Shown here: piece after piece, positions 7,468-12,955 of the stretch | Layout of the letters: each line of letters opens with the position of its first letter | How positions within the stretch are numbered: position 1 is the first letter of the stretch | NCBI GenBank assembly: GCA_031549325.1 | Contig: JAVBQA010000027.1 | Location: 1-12,955 of the forward strand | Origin: JAJDGF01 sp031549325 | GTDB taxonomy: Bacteria > Bacillota > Clostridia > Christensenellales > Aristaeellaceae | Length of the DNA stretch: 12,955 nt | Reading direction: 5' to 3' | The notes under the pieces: generated by a model | The model's input: the letters and a program-made list of their open reading frames with translations, nothing else | The model's database searches: none | Told to the model about the DNA's origin: nothing | Position numbers and translations under genes: made by a program

Positions 7468-8523
7468 CTAGCGCAGCGTCGTCGATTTGCGGATCATCAG
7501 TTCCGGCTCGAGCAGCACGCGCTTTGCCTCGGCTCTGCACCCATCGTCCTCCTCGATGGCGCCGAACAGCATGTCCACAGCCTGCCTGCACATCTCCTTG
7601 ATCGGCTGGCGCACGGTGGTAAGCGGTGTTTCGAGCATGCTGCTGAACAGCAGGTCGTCGTATCCGGCCACCGAGATGTCCTCGGGAACCCGCATATTGA
7701 TCTCGTGCAGGTACGCCATGACACCCATGCTCATCACGTCGTTAATCGTCATGATCGCGTCCGGCCGGAAGCGCTCGAACACGCGTCTGGCGGCATCGTA
7801 GCCGCTTTGAAAATCGGGTTCGGTTTCGAGGATCTGGTCGTACCTGATCTCGATTTCCCGATCCCGGTGCGCTCGAATAAATCCCTTGATGCGCTGGTCG
7901 GACAGCACAAGCTCGCGGTACCCGCTGATAAAGGCGATGTTCTTGTGGTTCATGTCGAGCAGGTATTTTGTCAGGTCATACGAGCCCTTGGCCAGGTCGG
8001 TCATCACGCAGCTGCCCTTCGTGCCCGTGTAGTAGGTCGATACATACGCGAACGGCATGCGGTGGCTGATGAGCTGGTAGATGTGGGATAGCTCCGGATT
8101 CCGTTCGTGCGCGGGCACGATCAGGACGCCATCCACACCGGCGTCGAGGAATTTCTCGATGAGCTTTTTCTCCTGCTCAACTGAGTTCTTGGTCATGCCC
8201 AAAATCAGGCTGTAACCGTGCCGGTCGATCTCGCGCTGCAGGTGCCCAACCATCATGCCGAAAAACGGGTTGGTCAGGTCGGTCATCGCCAGGCCGATCG
8301 TGTACGACCGGCTGGAGCTGAGCGAGCGCGCGTGCGGGTTGCGCCGGTAGTTGACCTTCGCGACTGCGTCCATAACCTTTTTTGCGGTCTGCTCGGTGAT
8401 TTTGTCGCTGCCGTTGAGCACCATGGACACCGTGCCGACCGATACGTTCGCGAGCGCAGCGACGTCGCGGATTGTACTTCTCATATGCTTTGCACCCATT
8501 TCCATCTTCTTGAACTGATTCAA
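7468..8523 (-). CDS. LacI-family transcriptional repressor
   Basis: A sugar-sensing repressor of 338-351 residues. The N-terminal helix-turn-helix (TIRDVAALANVSVGTVSMVL) and the hinge-helix region (NPHARSL) are followed by a periplasmic-binding-protein-like domain (TIGLAMTDLTNPFF, GVDGVLIVP, VAGYDDLLFSSMLETPLTTV), all canonical. It is the first gene of the operon it probably controls. The start is uncertain. TTG at 8523 has AAGGAA at 8534-8539, 10 bases upstream, while ATG at 8484 gives MRSTIRDVA, the usual family beginning, but with a poor ribosome site; ATGs at 8505 and 8499 are further options. A palindromic operator overlaps the TTG, which slightly favours a later start. Family certain, effector unknown. 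Confidence 0.9.
   Translation of the reverse strand: MNQFKKMEMGAKHMRSTIRDVAALANVSVGTVSMVLNGSDKITEQTAKKVMDAVAKVNYRRNPHARSLSSSRSYTIGLAMTDLTNPFFGMMVGHLQREIDRHGYSLILGMTKNSVEQEKKLIEKFLDAGVDGVLIVPAHERNPELSHIYQLISHRMPFAYVSTYYTGTKGSCVMTDLAKGSYDLTKYLLDMNHKNIAFISGYRELVLSDQRIKGFIRAHRDREIEIRYDQILETEPDFQSGYDAARRVFERFRPDAIMTINDVMSMGVMAYLHEINMRVPEDISVAGYDDLLFSSMLETPLTTVRQPIKEMCRQAVDMLFGAIEEDDGCRAEAKRVLLEPELMIRKSTTLR
8510..8523 (-). promoter_or_regulatory. LacI-type operator O2
   Basis: TTGAACTGATTCAA has perfect 5-bp arms (TTGAA/TTCAA) around a 4-base centre, and AATT continues on one side. It shares both arms and spacing with O1, 56 bp away centre to centre. It lies in the 5' leader or at the TTG start of the repressor gene, where bound repressor could block elongation or allow looping. 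Confidence 0.65.
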
Positions 8524-8565
8524 TTCTAGAAAGTTCCTTTTTTTTACTGTTTATCAGTATGATAA

Positions 8566-8579
8566 TTGAATCGGTTCAA
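8566..8579 (-). promoter_or_regulatory. LacI-type operator O1 over the transcription start
   Basis: TTGAATCGGTTCAA has the same TTGAA/TTCAA arms and a central CG, the hallmark of LacI-family operators. AATT and AATT-like flanks extend the symmetry (8564-8582). The expected transcription start at about 8577 falls inside it, so a bound repressor would compete directly with RNA polymerase. Autoregulation is inferred from position. Confidence 0.75.
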
Positions 8580-8583
8580 ATTG

Positions 8584-8612
8584 ATGATACCCGCACGCCG
8601 GGCGTTTGTCAA
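8584..8612 (-). promoter_or_regulatory. Sigma-A-type promoter of the sugar operon
   Basis: Read on the - strand, TTGACA (8612-8607) is followed after exactly 17 bases by TATCAT (8589-8584). The -35 box is a perfect consensus match and the -10 box matches 5 of 6 positions in most alignments, with conserved first TA and last T. The region upstream of -35 is A+T-rich and may act as an UP element. The spacer holds an ACGCC-G-GGCGT inverted repeat (8595-8605) that may be a second protein site. The promoter should drive repressor, hydrolase, transporter and epimerase genes as one transcript of about 7.9 kb. Confidence 0.8.
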
Positions 8613-8628
8613 CGCGAATATTTATCAA

Positions 8629-8642
8629 TTGAACAGATTGAA
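8629..8642. promoter_or_regulatory. Degenerate operator-like sequence upstream of the promoter
   Basis: TTGAACAGATTGAA keeps one TTGAA half-site, but its other half reads TTGAA instead of TTCAA, so it is a direct rather than inverted repeat. It sits 63 bp from O1 centre to centre, about six helical turns. It may be a weak auxiliary site or chance in an A+T-rich stretch. Confidence 0.25.
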
Positions 8643-8834
8643 GTGTGTATTTATTACAAAAATCTTCTATTGAGTGAGATGAATTGCATGGATAATTGTG
8701 TTTATATAACAAATTTTTTGCAACGCGTTGAACTTTGGACAGGCAGCGAACCACCGTTTTCCGTCGGATTCGCCGCTACAACAAGGATCACAAGGTCACC
8801 GCAGCCGTTGAAATACCCGGAAACGCAAATAATT

Positions 8835-8873
8835 ACAAGCCCCTTGCAGGCGGAACGCCTACAAGGGGCTTGT
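8835..8873. terminator. Strong hairpin terminator, possibly bidirectional
   Basis: ACAAGCCCCTTG (8835-8846) pairs perfectly with 8862-8873. After one mismatch the stem continues with AGGCG/CGCCT (8848-8852 with 8856-8860) and closes on a GAA loop. On the + strand TTGTTTAAACTTT follows; on the - strand a weaker T-rich TTGTAATTATTT follows. The likeliest job is to stop leftward transcripts from the peptide-binding-protein gene before they reach the sugar promoter, though it could also end an unseen rightward RNA. Confidence 0.7.
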
Positions 8874-9007
8874 TTAAACTTTATCGCGCCATTGCGCCGG
8901 TTCTTTTTCGCCCGGCCGAGCAGACCGTCAAGGCGCCCGCACCGCACCCCCAATCGCCACAGGGAAAGGCAAACCGATCCATCGGCCAGATTCCCTTCGT
9001 CCGTTCC

Positions 9008-9169
9008 AGGTAAGCGCTGATTAAAGGGACCGCCGGGATTGAGGTGGATTTTTCGTTCTGGCAAGAAGCCGGAGCGCAGGAATAGCAGAGCTATTTCAAG
9101 CGGAGAGCGCCGCCGCCGGTGCGGAAAAGGCGCCTCAAGACCGGTGCCCGCTTTGATCAGTGCTTACCT
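9008..9169 (+). repeat. Long-hairpin dispersed element, copy 2
   Basis: About 162 bases fold into one long hairpin. Outer arms AGGTAAGCGCTGATTAAAG (9008-9026) and 9151-9169 pair at all 19 positions, 17 Watson-Crick and two G.U on the + strand. Inward follow ACCG/CGGT (9029-9032 with 9142-9145), TTGAGGTG/CGCCTCAA (9039-9046 with 9131-9138), a T-rich stem (9049-9062 with 9115-9128) and a central hairpin (9079-9086 with 9090-9097) with an AGA loop. The wobble pairs found (seven or so) are G.U on the + strand and would be A.C on the other, favouring a +-strand RNA. The interior matches copy 1 at 662-727; the outer arms do not match in sequence. The right arm overlaps the TAG stop of the leftward gene. 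Confidence 0.75.
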
Positions 9170-11138
9170 AGGTGTCGTTTCGGCCCTGTGGGGCGCTGAA
9201 GTATGCGTAGGGTATGGCCAACGCCCAGGACGAATGTTGCGCGATGCTGTAATTCTGCAGATCCGGCCGATACAAATCGGCGTAGGTATTGGAGTACAGC
9301 GGCACCAGGGGCATCTGCTCCACCCAGCGCGCCTGGAACGCCAGCCAGCGCTGCATGTACAGATCGGCGTTTCCCGGCTCAGTACGGCGCATATCCTCGG
9401 CCAGCGCCATCAGCTCATCGTCCTTGAGCCGGGTCGTATTCAGCAGGCCCAGGTGCTCCGGCGCGGTGCTGTAATCGTAATACGGGTCAAACAGATACGT
9501 GAAGTTGCTTCCCATGTAAAACATGTCATAGCTGGACTGGCTGGGACTGTAGTACTGGCGCAGCAGCATCGCGAATGGCATTGTGGTGATATCAAGCCCG
9601 ATGCCCAGCTCGGCAAACGGGTTGCTCAGCGCCTGTTCCACGATGTCGGCGGCAGGGTTGTCGGCGCTCTTGGCCCAGCGAATGGTCAGTGGCTCCATCT
9701 GGCCGTTGGCCATGCGGTAACGCACAGGATCCGTGCCCGGCACGAACGGCTCGCCGCGCTCGTTCAGCGTCCAGCCGTCGCCCTCCAGCAGCTGTCGGGC
9801 GGCCTGGAGATCATAAGCTGTGGCGAACGCCTCCATGGCCTCCGCGCCCGTGGTGACATCGCCGTTCGGGTTGTGGATCTGGTAGCTCATCATCCACTGC
9901 CCCATCCCGCAGTATCCATGTACGGGCAGCGCGCGGTCCGCGCCCACGATCTCGGCGAGCAGCGCCTGCTTGTCCACCAGGCGCGCGATGGCCTGCCTGA
10001 CCGCCACAGAAGCGGTGGGCCCGCGGTCGCACACAAACGACAGGAAGGTGAGTCCGGTGCGCGGATAGTCCATCTGGGCGAGTTCGCCCGCATCCAGCAA
10101 AGCCTTCGTCTCCGCCAGCGCGTCCCCGTTGGCCACCTTGTTCACCAAATCCACCGTGCCGTTGGACAGCTCCTCAGCGATTTCCGCGGTTTTGACCTGA
10201 CGGAACAGCAGGCTTTCGATGTGCGGTTTTTGCCCCTCGTAATTCCCCATGTAATTGGGGTTCACGCGGAAGCTTGCCTCGTGGACATTGCGGTCGTTGC
10301 TGACCAGCTCATAAGGGCCGCTGGTCACATATGGGTTGAACGCGTAGCCGTTGGTTGGATCCAACATGGTCGCCTGCAGCATTTTTTTGGAGAACACGCC
10401 GGGCGTATAGCCAAGATCCCCGGGCAGCGCGCCGGCATCCTGTCGGGCTGCAATGTAGGCGCCATCGCCGTCGTCCCGCAGCTCGCAACCCGGCGTGATC
10501 ACCGAAATCGGGTAGGGCGACAGGCTCGTCAGCGCCAACCCGTAGAAATAGGGCTGGTATTCCTTGGTAACCGTCAGAGAGAACTGGTGGTCATTGAGCA
10601 GCCGCGCGCCTGAAAGCCTGCCGGAGCCCGCTTTGTAGGCTTCGTATCCAACCAGAAAATCCAAACCGCGCGGATTGCCTCCCAGCTCAGCCACTTCCGG
10701 CGCGCTGCACAGCAGCAGCGAGAACAGGTAATCGCGCGCATCAATGGGCGTGCCATCATTGTACATCAGCCCGGGCGCGATGGTGAATGTGTATGTGCGC
10801 GCGCCATCCGCGCCTTGATCGGCAGTCAGCGACTGCACCACCGTGCTGTCCAGCACTACGCCCTTGTCCCGAACCCACACAGCCGTGGCATAGCCATGCA
10901 AGAGCGCGCGTACATCCATGTCGGCGGTGTTGTTGCCCCACAGGTCCGTGGAGAAAAGGCCGTTCATCTGCGTGGGAGAACCCACCACAAGCTGTGTGTC
11001 CGGCTGCAACCCAACTGTGTCCACAACGGGCTGGGCGCGCTCCGCCTGCACAAGACTGGGCTGCTCCGCCTGCGCCGCCATGGCGCCCGCCAGCAGCAGC
11101 GCGGACAGGAGTCCACTGATCGCTCTTTTTAATCTCAC
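9168..11138 (-). CDS. Oligopeptide-type ABC transporter substrate-binding protein (SBP family 5)
   Basis: A 656-residue exported binding protein of the OppA/DppA family, which captures peptides or, in some members, sugars or nickel. The signal peptide ends in AMAAQA before E25, with no lipobox cysteine. Family features include the opening NGLFSTDLWGNN, YTFTIAPGLMYNDGTPIDARDYLFSL (start of the family-5 motif), NPYVTSGPYEL, VRQAIARLVDKQALL, and a C-terminal VEQMPLVPLYSNTYADLY. At 656 residues it is longer than the usual 520-560. The start is GTG at 11138, with GGAGGG at 11146-11151 seven bases upstream and a matching signal peptide. No permease or ATPase gene adjoins it in the window, so it is an orphan here. 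It lies 68 bases downstream of the DUF11-repeat gene and may be cotranscribed with it through a stem-loop. Confidence 0.88.
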   Translation of the reverse strand: MRLKRAISGLLSALLLAGAMAAQAEQPSLVQAERAQPVVDTVGLQPDTQLVVGSPTQMNGLFSTDLWGNNTADMDVRALLHGYATAVWVRDKGVVLDSTVVQSLTADQGADGARTYTFTIAPGLMYNDGTPIDARDYLFSLLLCSAPEVAELGGNPRGLDFLVGYEAYKAGSGRLSGARLLNDHQFSLTVTKEYQPYFYGLALTSLSPYPISVITPGCELRDDGDGAYIAARQDAGALPGDLGYTPGVFSKKMLQATMLDPTNGYAFNPYVTSGPYELVSNDRNVHEASFRVNPNYMGNYEGQKPHIESLLFRQVKTAEIAEELSNGTVDLVNKVANGDALAETKALLDAGELAQMDYPRTGLTFLSFVCDRGPTASVAVRQAIARLVDKQALLAEIVGADRALPVHGYCGMGQWMMSYQIHNPNGDVTTGAEAMEAFATAYDLQAARQLLEGDGWTLNERGEPFVPGTDPVRYRMANGQMEPLTIRWAKSADNPAADIVEQALSNPFAELGIGLDITTMPFAMLLRQYYSPSQSSYDMFYMGSNFTYLFDPYYDYSTAPEHLGLLNTTRLKDDELMALAEDMRRTEPGNADLYMQRWLAFQARWVEQMPLVPLYSNTYADLYRPDLQNYSIAQHSSWALAIPYAYFSAPQGRNDT

Positions 11139-11163
11139 TCAAAATCCCTCCGTTTGTTTGACA

Positions 11164-11190
11164 GCGGGGATGGGGTATGCCCATCCCCGC
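11164..11190 (-). promoter_or_regulatory. Stem-loop between the DUF11-repeat gene and the binding-protein gene
   Basis: GCGGGGATGGG (11164-11174) pairs perfectly with CCCATCCCCGC (11180-11190) around a 5-base loop. On the - strand TGTCAAAC follows, not a run of Ts, so it is a poor intrinsic terminator. The downstream GGAGGG ribosome site starts 12 bases later. It may attenuate read-through or stabilise the 3' end of the upstream message; the sequence does not decide. Confidence 0.55.
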
Positions 11191-11206
11191 CGTTTCAGAT
11201 TGCCGG

Positions 11207-12955
11207 TTAGTCGATGCAGTCGCCCACATTGCGCGCCGCCGCGCCGGTCATCGGGACGTCGCCTTCAAAGATCTGGAAGGTTGTCGGCTCCTCGCCCGGC
11301 GTGTCGCCGCCGTCGCCGCCGCCATCGCCGCCATCACCACCGTCGCCACCACCGTTGTTGCCCGGGTTACGCGTCGGGGTGTTCACGGTGTCGTCGTCGC
11401 TGATATCGCGGCCGTTGTAGCGCGTCGTCGCGGTCGCTGTGTTGCGCACATATCCCGCCGCGGCTTCAGTGCTCGTCACCACGTACTGGTAGCTAAACGT
11501 AACCGCCTCCCCGGGCTTCAGGCTGACGATGGTCCTCTTCCAACCGGGCAGCTTGCTATCCGTCAGCGTGATGTTCCCAAGCGTCACGTTGCCAATGTTG
11601 CGCACCGTCACTTGGTAGCTGATCGTCTCGCCGGCTGCATACGCGTTGCCGCTGACCGGTGTGTTGGTCACCCGCTTGGTCACGCTTAGCGCGGGCTTCG
11701 GGGTATCGGTGGGCTGGTCATTGTCGCCTTCGCCCGGATCGCCCTGTTCGGGCGCCGCGGTCGCCACGTTGTGCACCATACCCGCCAAGATGTCTGCCTC
11801 GCTCACCGCGTACTCATAGATGAACACCCATGTCGCACCAACGCCCAGCGTCTGAATGGTTTCCTTCCAATTGGGCAGTTTGCTGTCGGTAACAACCACG
11901 TTCGTAAGCGGCACATTTCCGTCGTTGGTCACCGCCACACGGTACGAGATCTTCTCGCCCAGCACGTACGCCTTTCCGTTGGCGGGCTCGCTGGTCACGG
12001 TCTTGGAAACCTTCACGCCCGGCTTCCTCGGCTCCGCCGGCACCGTCTCGGTGTCCTTGCCCGGCTCGCCTTCCTTCGGCGTTGCCGTCGCCACGTTGAC
12101 GACATGGCCCGCCAGTGCGTCTGCGGCGGTCACCACGTAGTCATACGTGTACACCTTTTCCGCACCGATGGCCAGGTCGATCGTGTCGCTCCAGCCAGTC
12201 CGCTTGCTGTCCGTCACCACCACGCCCGTCAGCGCCACGTTGCCCGTGTTGCGCACCGTCACGCGGTAGCTGATCGTCTCGCCTTCCAGGTACGTCCTGC
12301 CGTTCGACGGATGGCTGAGCTCCGTTTTCTCTACCTTCACGCCCGGCTTCCTCGGCTCCGCCGGCACCGTCTCGGTGTCCTTGCCCGGCTCGCCTTCCTT
12401 CGGTGTCGCCGTCGCCACGTTGATGACATTACCCGCCAGTGCGTCTGCGGCGGTCACCACGTAGTCGTACGTGTACACCTTTTCCGCACCGATGGCCAGG
12501 TCGATCGTGTCGCTCCAGCCGGTCCGCTTGCTGTCCGCCACCGCCACGTTCGTCAGCGCCACGTTGCCCGTGTTGCGCACCGTCAACCGGTAGCTGATCG
12601 TCTCGCCCTCGAGGTACGTCTTCCCGTTCGACGGGCTGCTCGTGACTTCCTTCTCGACCTCCACGCCCGGCCGCGGGTCGCCCGCCGGTTCGTCCGTGCT
12701 GTCGCCGCCCGGCTCGCCGTCTTCCGGCGTCGCCGTCGCCACGTTGATGACATGGCCCGCCTGCGCGTCTGCGGCGGTCACCACGTAGTCGTAGGTGTAG
12801 ACCTTGCTTGCGCCGATGGCCAGGTCGATCGTCTCGCCGCCGTTCGGCATCTTCGCGTCCGCCACCGCCACGTTCGTCAGCGCCACGTTCCCCGTGTTGC
12901 GCACCGTCACGCGGTAGCTGATCGTCTCGCCCTCGAGGTACGTCTTCCCGTTCGA
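11207..12955 (-). CDS. Large surface protein with DUF11-type tandem repeats, 5' end outside the window
   Basis: The frame is open to the window edge, so only the last 582 residues are seen. They consist of five copies (the first cut by the edge) of a 108-109-residue beta-rich module with the DUF11 signature: TYLEGETISYRVTVRNTGNVALTN-like, VTDSK, a YTYDYVVTAADA-like strand and NVATATP. Such modules form long stalks in extracellular adhesins and S-layer-type proteins. After the last module comes a flexible Gly/Asp linker (GGGDGGDGGDGGG) and a tail containing VPMTG and ending GDCID. The tail has no hydrophobic segment and no basic end, so it is not a standard LPXTG sorting signal, and how the protein is held is unclear. 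A GTG at 12910 lies inside a repeat and is not the start. Family assignment is good; adhesin function is inferred. Confidence 0.85.
   Translation of the reverse strand, partial: SNGKTYLEGETISYRVTVRNTGNVALTNVAVADAKMPNGGETIDLAIGASKVYTYDYVVTAADAQAGHVINVATATPEDGEPGGDSTDEPAGDPRPGVEVEKEVTSSPSNGKTYLEGETISYRLTVRNTGNVALTNVAVADSKRTGWSDTIDLAIGAEKVYTYDYVVTAADALAGNVINVATATPKEGEPGKDTETVPAEPRKPGVKVEKTELSHPSNGRTYLEGETISYRVTVRNTGNVALTGVVVTDSKRTGWSDTIDLAIGAEKVYTYDYVVTAADALAGHVVNVATATPKEGEPGKDTETVPAEPRKPGVKVSKTVTSEPANGKAYVLGEKISYRVAVTNDGNVPLTNVVVTDSKLPNWKETIQTLGVGATWVFIYEYAVSEADILAGMVHNVATAAPEQGDPGEGDNDQPTDTPKPALSVTKRVTNTPVSGNAYAAGETISYQVTVRNIGNVTLGNITLTDSKLPGWKRTIVSLKPGEAVTFSYQYVVTSTEAAAGYVRNTATATTRYNGRDISDDDTVNTPTRNPGNNGGGDGGDGGDGGGDGGDTPGEEPTTFQIFEGDVPMTGAAARNVGDCID
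11370..12955 (-). repeat. Tandem 324-bp coding repeats of the DUF11-type protein
   Basis: Anchor sequences recur at exactly 324 bp three times (for example the NGK codons near 12950, 12626, 12302 and 11978), then at 327 bp (11651). Units lie about 12665-12955 (partial), 12341-12664, 12017-12340, 11690-12016 and 11370-11689. The two units 12017-12340 and 12341-12664 are nearly identical in nucleotides over long runs, including silent positions, while the 3'-most units are clearly diverged. This indicates recent duplication or gene conversion in the middle of the array. Confidence 0.85.

Larger units (their letters stand above)
8524..9167. other. Intergenic regulatory region between the sugar operon and the upstream transcription unit
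   Basis: This 644-bp gap carries O1, the operon promoter, a degenerate operator-like site, an A+T-rich island (about 8615-8720), a perfect 10-bp palindrome CAACGCGTTG (8721-8730), a strong hairpin terminator (8835-8873) and the second long-hairpin element (9008-9169). I find no convincing gene: the open frames on both strands lack ribosome sites, cross the promoter or hairpins, and have no recognisable motifs. From 8880 to 9007 nothing stands out. Confidence 0.6.

Noticed and set aside
7180..8091. 303-codon open frame on the + strand
   Set aside because: It spans parts of two genes on the other strand, including their intergenic gap, and has no recognisable domain.
8702..9064. 120-codon - strand frame in the intergenic region
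   Set aside because: It starts inside the hairpin element, reads through a perfect terminator hairpin, and has no family resemblance.
9039..10613. 524-codon open frame on the + strand
   Set aside because: It is antisense to the secure binding-protein gene, starts inside the hairpin element, has no ribosome site, and its arginine/histidine/valine-rich composition is typical of shadow frames in high-GC genes.
11294..11370. Simple GCC/GTC-rich repeat as a possible noncoding satellite
   Set aside because: In frame it encodes the Gly/Asp-rich linker of the DUF11 protein and needs no other explanation.

Overview
The window looks like a chromosomal piece of a moderately high-GC, Gram-positive-type anaerobe of the Clostridia. 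This is an inference. It rests on strong GGAGG-type ribosome binding sites, GTG/TTG starts, a GPT-type collagen-like protein of the kind found on spores and cell surfaces of Firmicutes, CUT1 sugar transport under a LacI repressor, and DUF11-type surface repeats. Both solute-binding proteins have signal peptides without a lipobox cysteine, which I associate loosely with Christensenellales-like lineages; this is not proof.

Layout. At the left edge (23-430, + strand) is a short cysteine-rich collagen-like protein whose Gly-X-Y tract stops abruptly, followed by a hairpin terminator. From 8.6 kb down to 0.77 kb on the - strand runs one six-gene operon: LacI-family repressor, a GH42-like TIM-barrel putative glycosidase, sugar-binding protein, two CUT1 permeases and a cellobiose 2-epimerase-like enzyme. 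Its promoter is unusually readable: TTGACA-17-TATCAT at 8612-8584, with a LacI-type palindrome over the expected +1 and a second one at the repressor's start region. Together these suggest an autoregulated oligosaccharide uptake locus: the transporter brings in the sugar, the epimerase acts on the reducing-end glucose and the hydrolase splits the glycoside. The substrate cannot be read from sequence, and no transport ATPase is encoded, so a shared MsmK-type ATPase is presumed. A strong stem-loop between the binding-protein and permease genes resembles the arrangement that gives binding proteins higher mRNA levels.

The right part (9168-12955, - strand) holds an orphan oligopeptide-type binding protein and, upstream of it, the 3' part of a large surface protein made of 108-residue DUF11-type repeats; that gene continues beyond the window.

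The most unusual element is a pair of related ~155-160 bp long-hairpin sequences (612-764 and 9008-9169), each ending within a few bases of the stop codon of a leftward gene. Their core is conserved, while the outer arms differ in sequence but keep their pairing. In the right copy nearly all non-Watson-Crick pairs are G.U when read on the + strand, as expected for a structured RNA or a hairpin repeat family.
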